Assembly: GCF_009707865.1 (NCBI RefSeq)
Contig: NZ_WMBA01000036.1
Coordinates: 1 to 64,000 of the forward strand
DNA from: Amycolatopsis pithecellobii
GTDB lineage: Bacteria; Actinomycetota; Actinomycetes; Mycobacteriales; Pseudonocardiaceae
Length of the DNA: 64,000 nucleotides
Direction: 5' to 3'
Part shown: positions 39,462 to 48,013 of the stretch, piece after piece
Position numbering within the stretch: the stretch's first letter is position 1
Layout of the letters: every line of letters begins with the position of its first letter
The notes under the pieces: generated by a model
The model's input: the letters and a program-made list of their open reading frames with translations, nothing else
What the model was told of the DNA's origin: nothing
Databases searched by the model: none
Made by a program: the position numbers and the translations under genes

Positions 39462-40060
39462 ATGTCCAGCAAGACCCGCACCCGCAAAACCCGCACTACC
39501 AGCACGACGGGCTCCGCTCGTGCCCTGCGGTCGGTGCCCGACCCGACGACTACGGCGAAGGTCCGCACGGACACTGAAGACAAGCTGTGGGCGGCGTTGC
39601 ACGCCAACCCGGACAGCACCACCGCCGACCTGTCCACCGCCGCGAAGATCGGGAAGTCGACCGTGCAGAAGATCCTCGCCCGCTGGGCTGCCGACGGCAG
39701 CGTGACCCGGACAGCCCGGTCGCCCCGGACGACACCGACACCGTCGCCGCCACACCCACCGAGGGCGAATCGGCGATCAGCGAGCCAACCGACGCCGCTG
39801 CCGAGGACACCCAGGACAGCGCCGACACCGAGGCGAGCGACCCTGCGCAGGCCGAACCCGTCGCCGCCGAGGCGGCCAAGTCCAGCGATGGCGGCGCGGC
39901 GACCGACGGCGACTCGGCGACAGATGGCGGCGGGGACGAAAGGCCGCGCGGCTAGCACCGGGCGCGTTGCGTGGGATGGTGGGGACCACCTGCGCGACCA
40001 CTCCGGCGAGCAGTTCGGTCCCACCGCGATCGCCAACGCCCTGGGTGGGAAGCGGAGGCG
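39462..40060 (+). pseudogene. Element-borne winged-helix regulator (MarR-like), frameshifted
   Basis: ATG 39462 with GAGGGA upstream opens KTRTRKTRTTSTTGSARALR, then DTEDKLWAALHANPDSTTAD and LSTAAKIGKSTVQKILARWA (the winged helix) to DGSVTR. The acidic linker follows in another frame as DTDTVAATPTEGESAISEPT and EPVAAEAAKSSDGGAATDGD. The C-terminal motif GDHLRDHSGEQFGPTAIANA then lies in a third frame. Intact relatives found on actinomycete integrative elements have this same order: Lys/Arg-rich start, winged helix, Asp/Glu/Ala-rich linker, then a second DNA-binding-like module. At least two frame changes (~39715, ~39955) make it a pseudogene unless sequencing errors are present. Confidence 0.6.
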
Positions 40061-40083
40061 GCGGCTGCCCCTGTACCGACGAA

Positions 40084-40581
40084 CTAGCTGGACAACCGTG
40101 CGATTATGGTTGTGGCCCAACGGCGAACCCGTTGGGCCACAACCACTTCGCTCGATTCCCTCGACGTTCCGCCGTTGGTGGTGAAGGAGTCCGCCTCCGC
40201 AGCAGGCATCGAACGCCCGAGCACGCCCAGCACCCGCAGGACGTAGACCTCGATGAACGAGATCTGGTTACGCACAACCTCGTTCGTTGCCGCGAAATCG
40301 CCTGCGTCGAGGGCGTCGCTGAACGCCTTGTCGGCCGCGCGGTTGTCGCGGTCGGCCGCGCACAACGCCTCCAGCACAGGTTCGGCGGTGACGGTGTGTC
40401 CGGCCTCGGCGGCCCACGCGACGGCCGTCCCGGCGATCGCGGTCATCGCCCTCGAGTCGGCGACCGCCGCGCGGCCCCCGCTGTCGGCGGGGGCGTTGAG
40501 CACGGTGATCCACCGGTGCCCTTCGGGGCTGTCGGCCAGCAGCAGTGCGGTGTCACTGTCGTCCACGACGGCGATCAGCAC
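40084..40581 (-). CDS. Hypothetical protein on the mobile remnant
   Basis: An open frame of about 165 codons from a GTG at 40581: VLIAVVDDSDTALLLADSPE, then GHRWITVLNAPADSGGRAAV, TAIAGTAVAWAAEAGHTVTA and NQISFIEVYVLRVLGVLG. The amino-acid composition is that of a real, acidic actinobacterial protein, and I recognise no family. Its last ~15 codons coincide with a 15-bp perfect hairpin (40108-40144), so the natural stop has probably been lost or shifted. The frame is open further upstream into unrelated sequence. Possibly a piece of the same element as the HTH remnant. Confidence 0.4.
   Translation of the reverse strand: MLIAVVDDSDTALLLADSPEGHRWITVLNAPADSGGRAAVADSRAMTAIAGTAVAWAAEAGHTVTAEPVLEALCAADRDNRAADKAFSDALDAGDFAATNEVVRNQISFIEVYVLRVLGVLGRSMPAAEADSFTTNGGTSRESSEVVVAQRVRRWATTIIARLSS
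40108..40144. terminator. 15-bp perfect hairpin between convergent remnants
   Basis: GGTTGTGGCCCAACG (40108-40122) pairs with CGTTGGGCCACAACC (40130-40144) around a 7-base loop. It separates the rightward HTH remnant from the leftward hypothetical gene, as a bidirectional terminator would. No T-run is present. Confidence 0.65.
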
Positions 40582-40728
40582 GGGGACGGGCGGTGGTGGC
40601 GTCCACCAGCGCGGCGGCCCAAGCGGGCGTCTCCTGGGCATGTCCGGCGACGGCGGCGAGCTGCCAGTCGTCGTTGGCGCGGCGGCCGACGAGTTCGGCG
40701 TCGTGTCCGGCCAGTGGATCCAGGTCGG

Positions 40729-41055
40729 TCAGCGGCGCCTCGGCGCGGTGCCTTTGCGGGCGAACTGGGGATCGATCCCCTTCGCGCGCACCAGGTCTCG
40801 GTGCTTGTCGGAGTCGTGGGCGCGGTCGGCGTAGAGCTCGTCGGGGCGGCGGCGGGGCCGCCCGCGTCGTCCCTGTACCGGCGGAATCGACTCGATCAGC
40901 GGGAGTAGTTGGGTGACATCGTGACGGTTGCCGCCCGCCACCGTCACCGCCGGCGGGAGGCCGCCGCCCTCGGTGATCACATGGTGTTTCGAGCCTGTCC
41001 GGGCCCGATCTACCGGACTGGGACCAGTTTTCCGCCCCCTTTTGCCTGGAGTCAC
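40729..41055 (-). mobile_element. IS5-family transposase, internal fragment
   Basis: The minus strand reads GRKTGPSPVDRARTGSKHHV, then AGGNRHDVTQLLPLIESIPP, RGRPRRRPDELYADRAHDSD and KHRDLVRAKGIDPQFARKGT. This is the central part (first Asp block, L-ADRGYD-like second block reading YADRAHD) of IS5/IS427-type transposases. The N-terminus and the C-terminal Glu block are missing. No inverted repeats are recognised at the borders. Confidence 0.8.
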
Positions 41056-41077
41056 CCATCGACCCGTGGATCCACGG

Positions 41078-41338
41078 CTAAATGGCGGCGGGCAGCGCGT
41101 GGGTGTAGCGACGCATGAGGATGCGCACGGCTGTCATGACGGTGCTGATCTCTCGGATCTCGTCGAGGGTGAGTTCGGGTCCGTGATTCCGGCGGAATCG
41201 GGCCATCACGGCTTGAATGTGCTGGAGTTCGCTGATTTCCAGGTCGGGGTCTATCCCGTGATCGGTGTTTCCGGCGGTTCGGTTAGTAGGTTTCGGCTCC
41301 CGGCCAGCGGTCACCGACGGCCTGTCGATGATCTTCAT
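41078..41338 (-). CDS. Small hypothetical protein
   Basis: A possible 86-residue protein, MKIIDRPSVTAGREPKPTNR then DLEISELQHIQAVMARFRRN and LTLDEIREISTVMTAVRILM. The first residues (MKIIDRP) lie in the 26-bp repeat found at the integrase 3' end, so the ATG itself may be accidental; no ribosome binding site is clear. The C-terminal ~60 residues look like a helical protein (heptad-like Leu/Ile/Met). No family recognised. Real expression is doubtful. Confidence 0.25.
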   Translation of the reverse strand: MKIIDRPSVTAGREPKPTNRTAGNTDHGIDPDLEISELQHIQAVMARFRRNHGPELTLDEIREISTVMTAVRILMRRYTHALPAAI

Positions 41339-41342
41339 CGGC
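41317..41342. repeat. 26-bp direct repeat copy 2
   Basis: Identical and co-oriented with 37161-37186. The adjoining ~60 bases on the right also resemble the integrase 3' end (TCAGGAG..C..TGCTCCCCA on the minus strand in both places), so this is probably the tail of a third related integrase gene whose body has been lost. Confidence 0.55.
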
Positions 41343-41421
41343 GGGCCGTCGGTGCTTGTGGGGAGCAGGGTCTCCTGATCACGATCCCCAGTCCGCCGAT
41401 GTCATGCCGCTTTTGGCTCCA

Positions 41422-41580
41422 TACCGGGGTTTTCGGTCCAGGTACGCGAAACTCGCCACAGTGGGCAAGCCGGTCATCATCGGCGAGATGGCGACCGAGG
41501 AGGTAAGCGGCAACAAGGCACAATGGATTCGTGTTCGACGTCGATCTGGCGTGGTTCAAGAACTCTGCTGATTGGCGGCC
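41422..41580 (+). pseudogene. Glycoside hydrolase (GH26-like mannanase) C-terminal scrap
   Basis: One frame reads RSRYAKLATVGKPVIIGEMA and TEEVSGNKAQWI; a second frame then reads FDVDLAWFKNSADW. In GH26-like beta-mannanases of actinobacteria these motifs (KPVxIGExAS.E.GG.KA.WI and WFDxxK..DWR) are separated by about 20 residues including the catalytic Glu region (IGE is retained). Only about 50 residues survive with a deletion and frame change near 41525. Dead fragment. Confidence 0.45.
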
Positions 41581-41672
41581 GCGTGCGAGGGACTGGCACG
41601 CAGGTTCAATGCGGTCCGGCACGGGCCTGAGTTCACTGTCGGCTACGGAAATCGTTGTAGCCAAGGAGGAGC

Positions 41673-43295
41673 ATGCAGGCCGTCGAACGTGTCGTGCCGC
41701 GCTGGCCGGAACCACTTCCACCGATCTGGAGCCAGTTCCCGGCGGTCCCCGTGGCCGATGCCGTGGTGCCGCTGCTCGAACGAGACCCGCACGCACCGGC
41801 GCTCACCTTCGAGGACGGGCTGACGGTCAGCCGCGCGACCCTGCTCGAGGAATGCCGACGATTCACCGCGTACTTGCGCACCCGGATCACGCCGGGCGAC
41901 CGGGTGGTGCTGGCGATCGGCAACCGTGCCGAGTTCTTCGTCGCGTGGCTGTCTGTGCTGGCGGCGCGGGGAGTCGCGGTCAAGCTCAGCCCGCGGATCG
42001 GACCCGCGGACGCGGCCCACGTCGTCCGGGATTCGGGCGCCGTGCTCGCGGTCTGCGAACCACAGGCGGTGGCGGTACTGGGCGACTTGCTCCCAGAACG
42101 GGTCGTGACCGTGGCCGATGACGAGCCATCCGGTCTCGCGGAGTTCGGACGGGACCTGGCACCGGCCTCGCTGACCGGCACCGGTGCCTCGGCGTCCGAT
42201 ATGGCGGGCCTGACCTACACCTCAGGCACAACCGGTCCCCCCAAGGGCTGCGTCCACGACCAGCGGCAGTACCTGCGCTACGCCGATCTCAAGCTGCGCA
42301 TCCTGCCCTACGCCCCCGATGACGTCCTGCTCAACCCTCTGCAGTTCTACTACGGCGACTCGATCTGGCTGTGGCTGGCGTGCCTGCGCTCGGGCGCACG
42401 GTTCGTGAGCATGCGCCGGTTCAGCGTGTCACGGTTCTGGCCGGTGGTGCGCGAGTTCGGGGTGACCACCTTCCTCGGCATCGGCGCGATCCCCACCCTC
42501 CTGCTCAGCGCCCCACCGTCCGAACAGGACAGACAGCACCGGGTGCGGTTCGCCGCTCAGATCGGGGTCCCGCCCGACCGGCATCGCGAACTGGTCGACC
42601 GGTTCGGCTTCCCGTGGGTCGAGGGTTACGGCATGTCCGAATGCGGCTCCGCGATCGCGATGCCCATCGCCGCGAGCGAGCACTACATCGGCACCGGCGC
42701 CATCGGCATCCCGGTCCCCGACGTGGACATCGCACTGATCGACGACAACGGCGACCACATTGCCGGACCGGGAACCGGTCAGCTGATCGTGCGCACCCCG
42801 GACATGATGGGCGGTTACCTCAACCGGCCCAAGGCCACTGCGGAGGTGCTTCAGGACGGCTGGCTGCGCACCGGCGACGTCGTCCGGCGCGACGAGAACG
42901 GCGTGGTGTACTTCCTCGGCCGCAAGAAACTGATCATCCGGCGCGGCGGGGAGAACATCGCACCGGAGGAAGTCGAGGCCGTACTCCGACAGCATGAGTC
43001 CATTGTGGATAGTGCCGTGGTGCCCGTACAGGATCCGTTGTGGGGCGAGGAGATCAAGGCGTACGTCGAACTGCATGCGGGGCAGGTCTTCGAACCCGAA
43101 AAACTTGCCGCATTCTGCGCGGAACGTCTGTCCGCGTTCAAGGTACCCCGTTACTTCGAACACCGGACTGAACCGTTCCCCCGCACACCGAGCATGCGAA
43201 TCCAGAAGTCCGCTCTCGCCGTCGACGGAGCGCACCTGACCGAGTCCGCGAAAGAGGTCTCGCCGCGTGTGAAGAACGGGAGTCCCCAGGAATGA
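41673..43295 (+). CDS. AMP-dependent acyl-CoA synthetase/ligase
   Basis: A 540-residue ANL-superfamily ligase. P-loop LTYTSGTTGPPKGCVHDQRQ (residues ~180-195), A5 motif WVEGYGMSECGS, A7 LRTGDVVRRDENG and A8 RKKLIIRRGGENIAPEEVEA, and an A10 area ending in RTPSMRIQKSAL. The family lysine near the C-terminus is present as RIQKSAL. It forms a CoA thioester from a carboxylic acid through an acyl-adenylate; aromatic or medium-chain acids are likely. ATG 41673 has AAGGAGG upstream. ATGA overlap with the PaaK-like gene shows a two-ligase operon. It resembles crotonobetaine/carnitine- and cyclohexanecarboxylate-type ligases more than benzoate ligases; substrate uncertain. Confidence 0.88.
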   Translation: MQAVERVVPRWPEPLPPIWSQFPAVPVADAVVPLLERDPHAPALTFEDGLTVSRATLLEECRRFTAYLRTRITPGDRVVLAIGNRAEFFVAWLSVLAARGVAVKLSPRIGPADAAHVVRDSGAVLAVCEPQAVAVLGDLLPERVVTVADDEPSGLAEFGRDLAPASLTGTGASASDMAGLTYTSGTTGPPKGCVHDQRQYLRYADLKLRILPYAPDDVLLNPLQFYYGDSIWLWLACLRSGARFVSMRRFSVSRFWPVVREFGVTTFLGIGAIPTLLLSAPPSEQDRQHRVRFAAQIGVPPDRHRELVDRFGFPWVEGYGMSECGSAIAMPIAASEHYIGTGAIGIPVPDVDIALIDDNGDHIAGPGTGQLIVRTPDMMGGYLNRPKATAEVLQDGWLRTGDVVRRDENGVVYFLGRKKLIIRRGGENIAPEEVEAVLRQHESIVDSAVVPVQDPLWGEEIKAYVELHAGQVFEPEKLAAFCAERLSAFKVPRYFEHRTEPFPRTPSMRIQKSALAVDGAHLTESAKEVSPRVKNGSPQE

Positions 43296-44638
43296 CCACC
43301 GCGCACAGCAAAGTGCCGAACACCAGACGGGTCGGCGCCGCACCCACCATCGACGACCTTTCGCCCGATGAGCGGCTCAGCACCGACGAACTGCGTGCCC
43401 GCCAGCTGAAGCATCTACAGTGGACACTCCAGCACGCATACACCAATGTGCCGCGCTACCGCAGGAAGTTCGACCAGGCCGGGGTGCATCCAGACGATTG
43501 CCGTGACCTGTCTGATCTCGCGAAGTTTCCGTTCACGACAAAGCAGGACCTGCGCGAGAACTACCCGTTCGGCATGTTCGCCGTGCCACCGCAGCAAGTG
43601 CGGCGCATCCACGCCTCCAGCGGCACCACCGGCAAACCGACCGTCGTCGGCTACACCGAGCAGGATATCGACACCTGGGCGACGGTCGTGGCACGCTCGA
43701 TCTTCGCCGCGGGTGGTCGCCCCGGCCACAAGCTGCACAACGCCTATGGGTACGGCCTGTTCACCGGAGGCCTCGGTGCCCACTACGGCGCGGAAAAGCT
43801 CGGCTGCACCGTCATTCCCGCCTCCGGCGGCATGACCGCCCGGCAGGTGCAGATCATCACGGACTTCCGGCCAGAAATCATCATGGTCACCCCGTCCTAC
43901 ATGTTGACACTGCTCGACGAATTCGAGCGCCAAAGCCTCGACCCCCGACGCAGCTCACTCAAGACCGGCATTTTCGGCGCCGAACCGTGGACCGAGCAGA
44001 TGCGCCGCGAGATCGAAGAACGCCTGGATCTCGACGCCGTCGACATCTACGGGCTGTCGGAAGTCATCGGGCCCGGCGTTGCGCAGGAGTGTGTGGAAAC
44101 CAAGGATGGCCTGCACATCTGGGAGGACCACTTCTACCCCGAGGTCATCGACCCGGTGCACGAGCAGGTCGTGCCCGACGGCGAAACCGGCGAACTGGTT
44201 TTCACCTCGCTGACCAAGCAAGCCATGCCGATTATCCGCTACCGCACCCGCGACCTCACCGCGCTACGACCCGGCACCGCTCGGCCTGCCTTTCGCAGGA
44301 TGGAAAAGGTCACGGGCCGCAGCGATGACCTGATCATTCTGCGTGGTGTGAACGTGTTCCCCACGCAGATCGAGGAAATCGTACTCGACGTCGAAGGATT
44401 GGCCCCGCATTTCCGGATCGAGCTCACCAAGCGCGACCGGATGGACCACATGACAGTCCTGGCGGAATGCCTCGCGGACGCCACCCCGACTCAGCGTCAC
44501 GCTGCCGCGCTCGAAATCATGACCCGGGTCAAGGAGGGCATCGGCGTCTCCGTCGGGGTCGAGATCGTCGCCCCGGAGTCCCTCGAGCGATCGGTCGGGA
44601 AGCTGCGCCGCGTGATCGACCGCCGTCAGGGGTCGTGA
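43292..44638 (+). CDS. paaK: Phenylacetate-CoA ligase family protein
   Basis: A 448-residue PaaK-type ligase. It starts with the typical QLKHLQWTLQHAYTNVPRYR, then FPFTTKQDLRENYPFGMFAV, the P-loop IHASSGTTGKPTVVGYT, AYGYGLFTGGLGAHYGAEKL, DIYGLSEVIGPGVAQEC, TRDLTALRPGTARPAFRRME and the C-terminal RSDDLIILRGVNVFPTQIEE. Length and motif order match PaaK exactly. It should activate phenylacetate or a close arylacetate to its CoA ester. No paaABCDE epoxidase genes are in the window, so arylacetyl-CoA formation may serve another pathway. The start overlaps the previous stop. Confidence 0.9.
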   Translation: MTTAHSKVPNTRRVGAAPTIDDLSPDERLSTDELRARQLKHLQWTLQHAYTNVPRYRRKFDQAGVHPDDCRDLSDLAKFPFTTKQDLRENYPFGMFAVPPQQVRRIHASSGTTGKPTVVGYTEQDIDTWATVVARSIFAAGGRPGHKLHNAYGYGLFTGGLGAHYGAEKLGCTVIPASGGMTARQVQIITDFRPEIIMVTPSYMLTLLDEFERQSLDPRRSSLKTGIFGAEPWTEQMRREIEERLDLDAVDIYGLSEVIGPGVAQECVETKDGLHIWEDHFYPEVIDPVHEQVVPDGETGELVFTSLTKQAMPIIRYRTRDLTALRPGTARPAFRRMEKVTGRSDDLIILRGVNVFPTQIEEIVLDVEGLAPHFRIELTKRDRMDHMTVLAECLADATPTQRHAAALEIMTRVKEGIGVSVGVEIVAPESLERSVGKLRRVIDRRQGS

Positions 44639-44710
44639 TGGCCCGCGGGTTCTATTTTGCCCGCCGCGGTTACCGCGCCTGCCACTTCCGTGGGAACACT
44701 GGTGCTGGCG

Positions 44711-45862
44711 TCAGGTCTTCGGCTGCCGCCGTGCCGCGCGGCCCAGCTCACGCGCGATGATCACTTGCTGGATCTGGCTGGTGCCTTCGTAAAGCCGGAA
44801 CAGGCGGGCGTCGCGGAACAGCCGCTCCACCGCGTTGCCGCGCATGTAGCCCGAACCGCCGTGGATCTGCACCGCCCGGTCTGCGACACGGAACACCGCT
44901 TCGCTGGCAAAATACTTCGCCGCCGAGGGCGCGATCCGCACGTCGGTCCCGGCCTCGTAGCGGCGCGCGGCCTCCATCACGACTCCGTGAGCGGCGAGAT
45001 AATCGGTGTAGGAATCGGCGATGAGCCCTTGCACGAGCTGGAAGTCCGCGATCGGCCGACCCGACTGAGTGCGCGACGTCGCGTAGGCGACCGACTCGTC
45101 GACCAGCCGCTCGGCCAGGCCGACGCACAGGGCTCCGATGTGGATCCGGCCGTGCGCGAGGCAGCGCATCGCGACCGAAAGGCCGTGCCCCGGCTCTCCC
45201 CCGATCAGCGCGTCCGGCCCGACCACCACCCCATCGAAACCGACGTCGGCCGTCCAGGCCCCGGCCTGTCCCATCTTGCGGTCCTTCGGGCCGACCGTGA
45301 CGCCCGGCGTGCCGCGTTCGACCAGGAAGGTCGAGATCCCGCCGGCGTCGTCACCGATGCGGGCGAATACGAAGAACACGTCGGCCAACGGCGCGTTCGT
45401 GATGAACCGCTTGCTGCCGTCGATCACCCAGCCGTCACCGGTGCGGTATGCGGTCGTGCGGATCGAACTCGGGTCCGAACCGGCCTCGGGCTCGGTCAGG
45501 GCGAACGACGCGGTCCACTCCCCCGACGCGAGTTTGGGCAGGTACTCGGCCCGCTGCTCGTCAGTGGCGCCGAGCAGCAACACGTGTCCCGCGATGCCGT
45601 TGTTGGTGCCGAACATCGAGCGGAAAGCCGGCGACGTGTAACCCAGCTCCATGACCACGCGCGCCTCATCGACCACGGAAAGCCCGAGACCGCCGTACTT
45701 TTCGTCGATCGTGAAGCCGAAAAGCCCCATTTCCTTCGCCATCCGGCGCAGATCGTCAGGAATCGCGTCGGTCTCTTCGATCTCCGCCTCGGCCGGCACG
45801 ACCCGGTCGCGGACCAGTCTCCGGACGGTGGCGAGGATGTCGTCGATGGGTACCTCGGCCAC
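44711..45862 (-). CDS. Acyl-CoA dehydrogenase
   Basis: A 383-residue FAD enzyme of the acyl-CoA dehydrogenase family: EKYGGLGLSVVDEARVVMEL, SFALTEPEAGSDPSSIRTTA (FAD-binding), WVIDGSKRFITNAPLADVFF, VAMRCLAHGRIHIGALCVGL, VQIHGGSGYMRGNAVERLFR with the catalytic Glu in the following LYEGTSQIQQVIIAREL. It introduces an alpha,beta double bond into an acyl-CoA, plausibly the product of the two ligases it faces convergently. A GTG at 45862 (VAEVPIDDIL) is used because it gives the normal length; the longer upstream frame has no similarity. Confidence 0.92.
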   Translation of the reverse strand: MAEVPIDDILATVRRLVRDRVVPAEAEIEETDAIPDDLRRMAKEMGLFGFTIDEKYGGLGLSVVDEARVVMELGYTSPAFRSMFGTNNGIAGHVLLLGATDEQRAEYLPKLASGEWTASFALTEPEAGSDPSSIRTTAYRTGDGWVIDGSKRFITNAPLADVFFVFARIGDDAGGISTFLVERGTPGVTVGPKDRKMGQAGAWTADVGFDGVVVGPDALIGGEPGHGLSVAMRCLAHGRIHIGALCVGLAERLVDESVAYATSRTQSGRPIADFQLVQGLIADSYTDYLAAHGVVMEAARRYEAGTDVRIAPSAAKYFASEAVFRVADRAVQIHGGSGYMRGNAVERLFRDARLFRLYEGTSQIQQVIIARELGRAARRQPKT

Positions 45863-46167
45863 GTCACGCCACCCGCCCGAGCAACGCCGAGAGCGCACCA
45901 ACCGCGCCACTTCCCGCACCCACCCGCAAGCCCTGGCCCCACAATTCACGCAAGCCGTTCGACAACGTCATTCAGACTCCTCGTCATATCGCTGACATCC
46001 TCGCCCCAAGACGAATTGTTTACCGTCCATTCGGTCAGGAAGCAACCGTGGCACGTTCGTTCTTCTCATCTGGCGCGCCGGATCAATGGGCATTACGCCG
46101 TCCGGCCACACCCTGTAACAGAGCTCAGAATCGCCGCTTCGTACCCCTGCGTCATCCCGAGGTGAAT
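45863..46167. other. Divergent promoter region, acyl-CoA dehydrogenase / flavin monooxygenase
   Basis: About 305 bp between divergent starts. AT-richer sequence at 45965-46030 probably contains the two promoters. Spurious frames read through on both strands. No clear dyad stands out. Confidence 0.45.
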
Positions 46168-47988
46168 ATGACAGTGACTGCGGTTTCAGATCCCGGGCAG
46201 CCGACCCCGTCATCGGTTGCCGAATCGTGGCTGACGGACCTCGAGGCCGCGCTGACCGCCGGACGCGTGAATGACGTCCTGAGCCTTTTCACGGAGGATT
46301 GCTTCTGGCGAGACCTCGTTGCGTTCACCTGGAACATCACGACGCTCGAGGGTAAGGCGGCCATCGGCGACATGCTGCACGCGACCGTCGAGAGGGTACG
46401 CCCCCGTCGATGGACGATGAGTGGGCCTGCGCGGCAGGCCGGCAACGTCACCGAAGCATCAATCACCTTCGAGACAGCGGCGCTGAGAGGCGAGGGAATT
46501 CTGCGTTTACGAGACGGACTCGCGTGGGTCCTCCTCACGACCGCCGTAGAGCTCAAGGGTTTCGAGGAGGCAACGGGGCCTCGCCGTGTCGCGGGGACCG
46601 ATCATGGAGCCCGGCGTGGGCGAGTCAGCTGGCAGGAGCGCCGGCGCCGTGAAGCGCAAAGCCTGGGCTACGACCTTCAGCCCTTCTGCCTCATCGTCGG
46701 CGGAGGCCAGGCCGGCCTTGCTCTCGGCGCCACGCTCCGCCGACTCGGTGTGCCGGCGCTGATCGTCGATCGCCACGAGCGGCCAGGGGACGCGTGGCGC
46801 CTGCGTTACGAGAGTCTCTGCCTCCACGACGGCGTCTGGTACAACGCGATGCCTTACCTGCCATACCCGGATGACTGGCCTGTGTTCTGTCCCAAGGACA
46901 AGATGGGGGACTTCCTGGAGGCCTACGCGTCGCTCATGGAGCTCAACTTCTGGGGCGGAACGGAATGCGTTGCGGCCGAGTTCGACAACGCCGCTCAGGA
47001 GTGGACGGTCGATCTTGTTCGGGACGGCGTCGCTACCACACTGCGGCCGAAGCACCTGATTCTGGCGGTCGGTAACCACGGCGCACCGCACACTCCCGAC
47101 GTCCCCGGTGCTCAGTCGTTCACCGGCGATCTGATGCACTCCAGCCAGTATTCCAGCGGAGCTGCATACACGGGCCTCAAGTGCGTCGTGATCGGCGCCA
47201 GTAATTCCGGTCACGACATCTGCCAAGATCTGTGGGAGCACGGCGCGCAGGTGACCATGGTGCAGCGCTCCTCCACGCACATCGTCCGGTCTGGCGTCTT
47301 GTTGAACGATTTGCTGGGTGCCCTCTACTCGGAGGAAGCCATTGCGGGCGGGCTGACGACCGACCAGGCTGACCTGATCCGCGCCTCTTATCCGCTTCGG
47401 ATTCTCACCGAAATGCACAAGGAGCTCTGGGCCGGGATCAGGCAACGCGAGGCCGGATACTACGAGCGGCTGGCGGCGGTCGGCTTCAAACTCGACTTCG
47501 CCGAGGACGGCGCCGGCATCGCCATCAAGGCGCTGCGCCGGGGAGCAGGCTGGTATGTCGACGAGGGTGCCACCGAGCTGATCACCTCGGGCGAGGTCGG
47601 CCTGCGACACGGCAGCATTGCCGAGCTTCGGCCGCATTCGGTAATCCTGGACGACGGTACCGAGATCGAAGCGGATCTGGTGGTCCTCGCCACCGGCTAC
47701 AAGCCACTGAGTTCGGTCATCGAGCGGCTCACATCCGCCGAGATCGCGGCTCGCATCGGCAGGTGCAACGGCATCGGTTCTGGTCTGGACCGGGATCCAG
47801 GGCCCTGGCTGGGTGAGCATCGCAACCGCTGGACGCCGACCCCGCAGCCAAACTTCTGGCTGACGGGCGGAGGCCTGGCGGATATCCGGTACTACTCACG
47901 TTTCCTCGGCCTTCAGCTGAAGGCGCGCTGGGAAAAGGTGGACACCACGTGCTACCGCCCGATCTCGTCGGAAGACGTCGGCCGGTAA
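46168..47988 (+). CDS. Flavin-containing monooxygenase with N-terminal NTF2-like domain
   Basis: A 606-residue fusion. Residues ~10-130 form a SnoaL/NTF2-like alpha+beta barrel (WLTDLEAALTAGRVNDVLSL, FTEDCFWRDLVAFTWNITTL). Residues ~165-600 are a class B flavoprotein: FAD-binding VGGGQAGLALGATLRRLGVP, the RYESLCLHDGVWYN segment, NADPH-binding VVIGASNSGHDICQDLWEHG, and LVVLATGYKPL. The layout matches YUCCA-like FMO/Baeyer-Villiger-related enzymes with an NTF2 domain found in actinobacteria. ATG 46168 has GAGGTGAAT just upstream. Divergent from the acyl-CoA dehydrogenase gene and followed by a hypothetical and a MaoC-like gene. The substrate is unknown; oxidation of a carbonyl or heteroatom compound is likely. 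Confidence 0.88.
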   Translation: MTVTAVSDPGQPTPSSVAESWLTDLEAALTAGRVNDVLSLFTEDCFWRDLVAFTWNITTLEGKAAIGDMLHATVERVRPRRWTMSGPARQAGNVTEASITFETAALRGEGILRLRDGLAWVLLTTAVELKGFEEATGPRRVAGTDHGARRGRVSWQERRRREAQSLGYDLQPFCLIVGGGQAGLALGATLRRLGVPALIVDRHERPGDAWRLRYESLCLHDGVWYNAMPYLPYPDDWPVFCPKDKMGDFLEAYASLMELNFWGGTECVAAEFDNAAQEWTVDLVRDGVATTLRPKHLILAVGNHGAPHTPDVPGAQSFTGDLMHSSQYSSGAAYTGLKCVVIGASNSGHDICQDLWEHGAQVTMVQRSSTHIVRSGVLLNDLLGALYSEEAIAGGLTTDQADLIRASYPLRILTEMHKELWAGIRQREAGYYERLAAVGFKLDFAEDGAGIAIKALRRGAGWYVDEGATELITSGEVGLRHGSIAELRPHSVILDDGTEIEADLVVLATGYKPLSSVIERLTSAEIAARIGRCNGIGSGLDRDPGPWLGEHRNRWTPTPQPNFWLTGGGLADIRYYSRFLGLQLKARWEKVDTTCYRPISSEDVGR

Positions 47989-48013
47989 ATACCTTTCGGA
48001 GGTGAATCCCCTC

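Noticed and set aside
44657-46165. A 502-residue frame antisense to the acyl-CoA dehydrogenase
   Set aside because: The dehydrogenase motifs on the minus strand are complete; the antisense frame has none.
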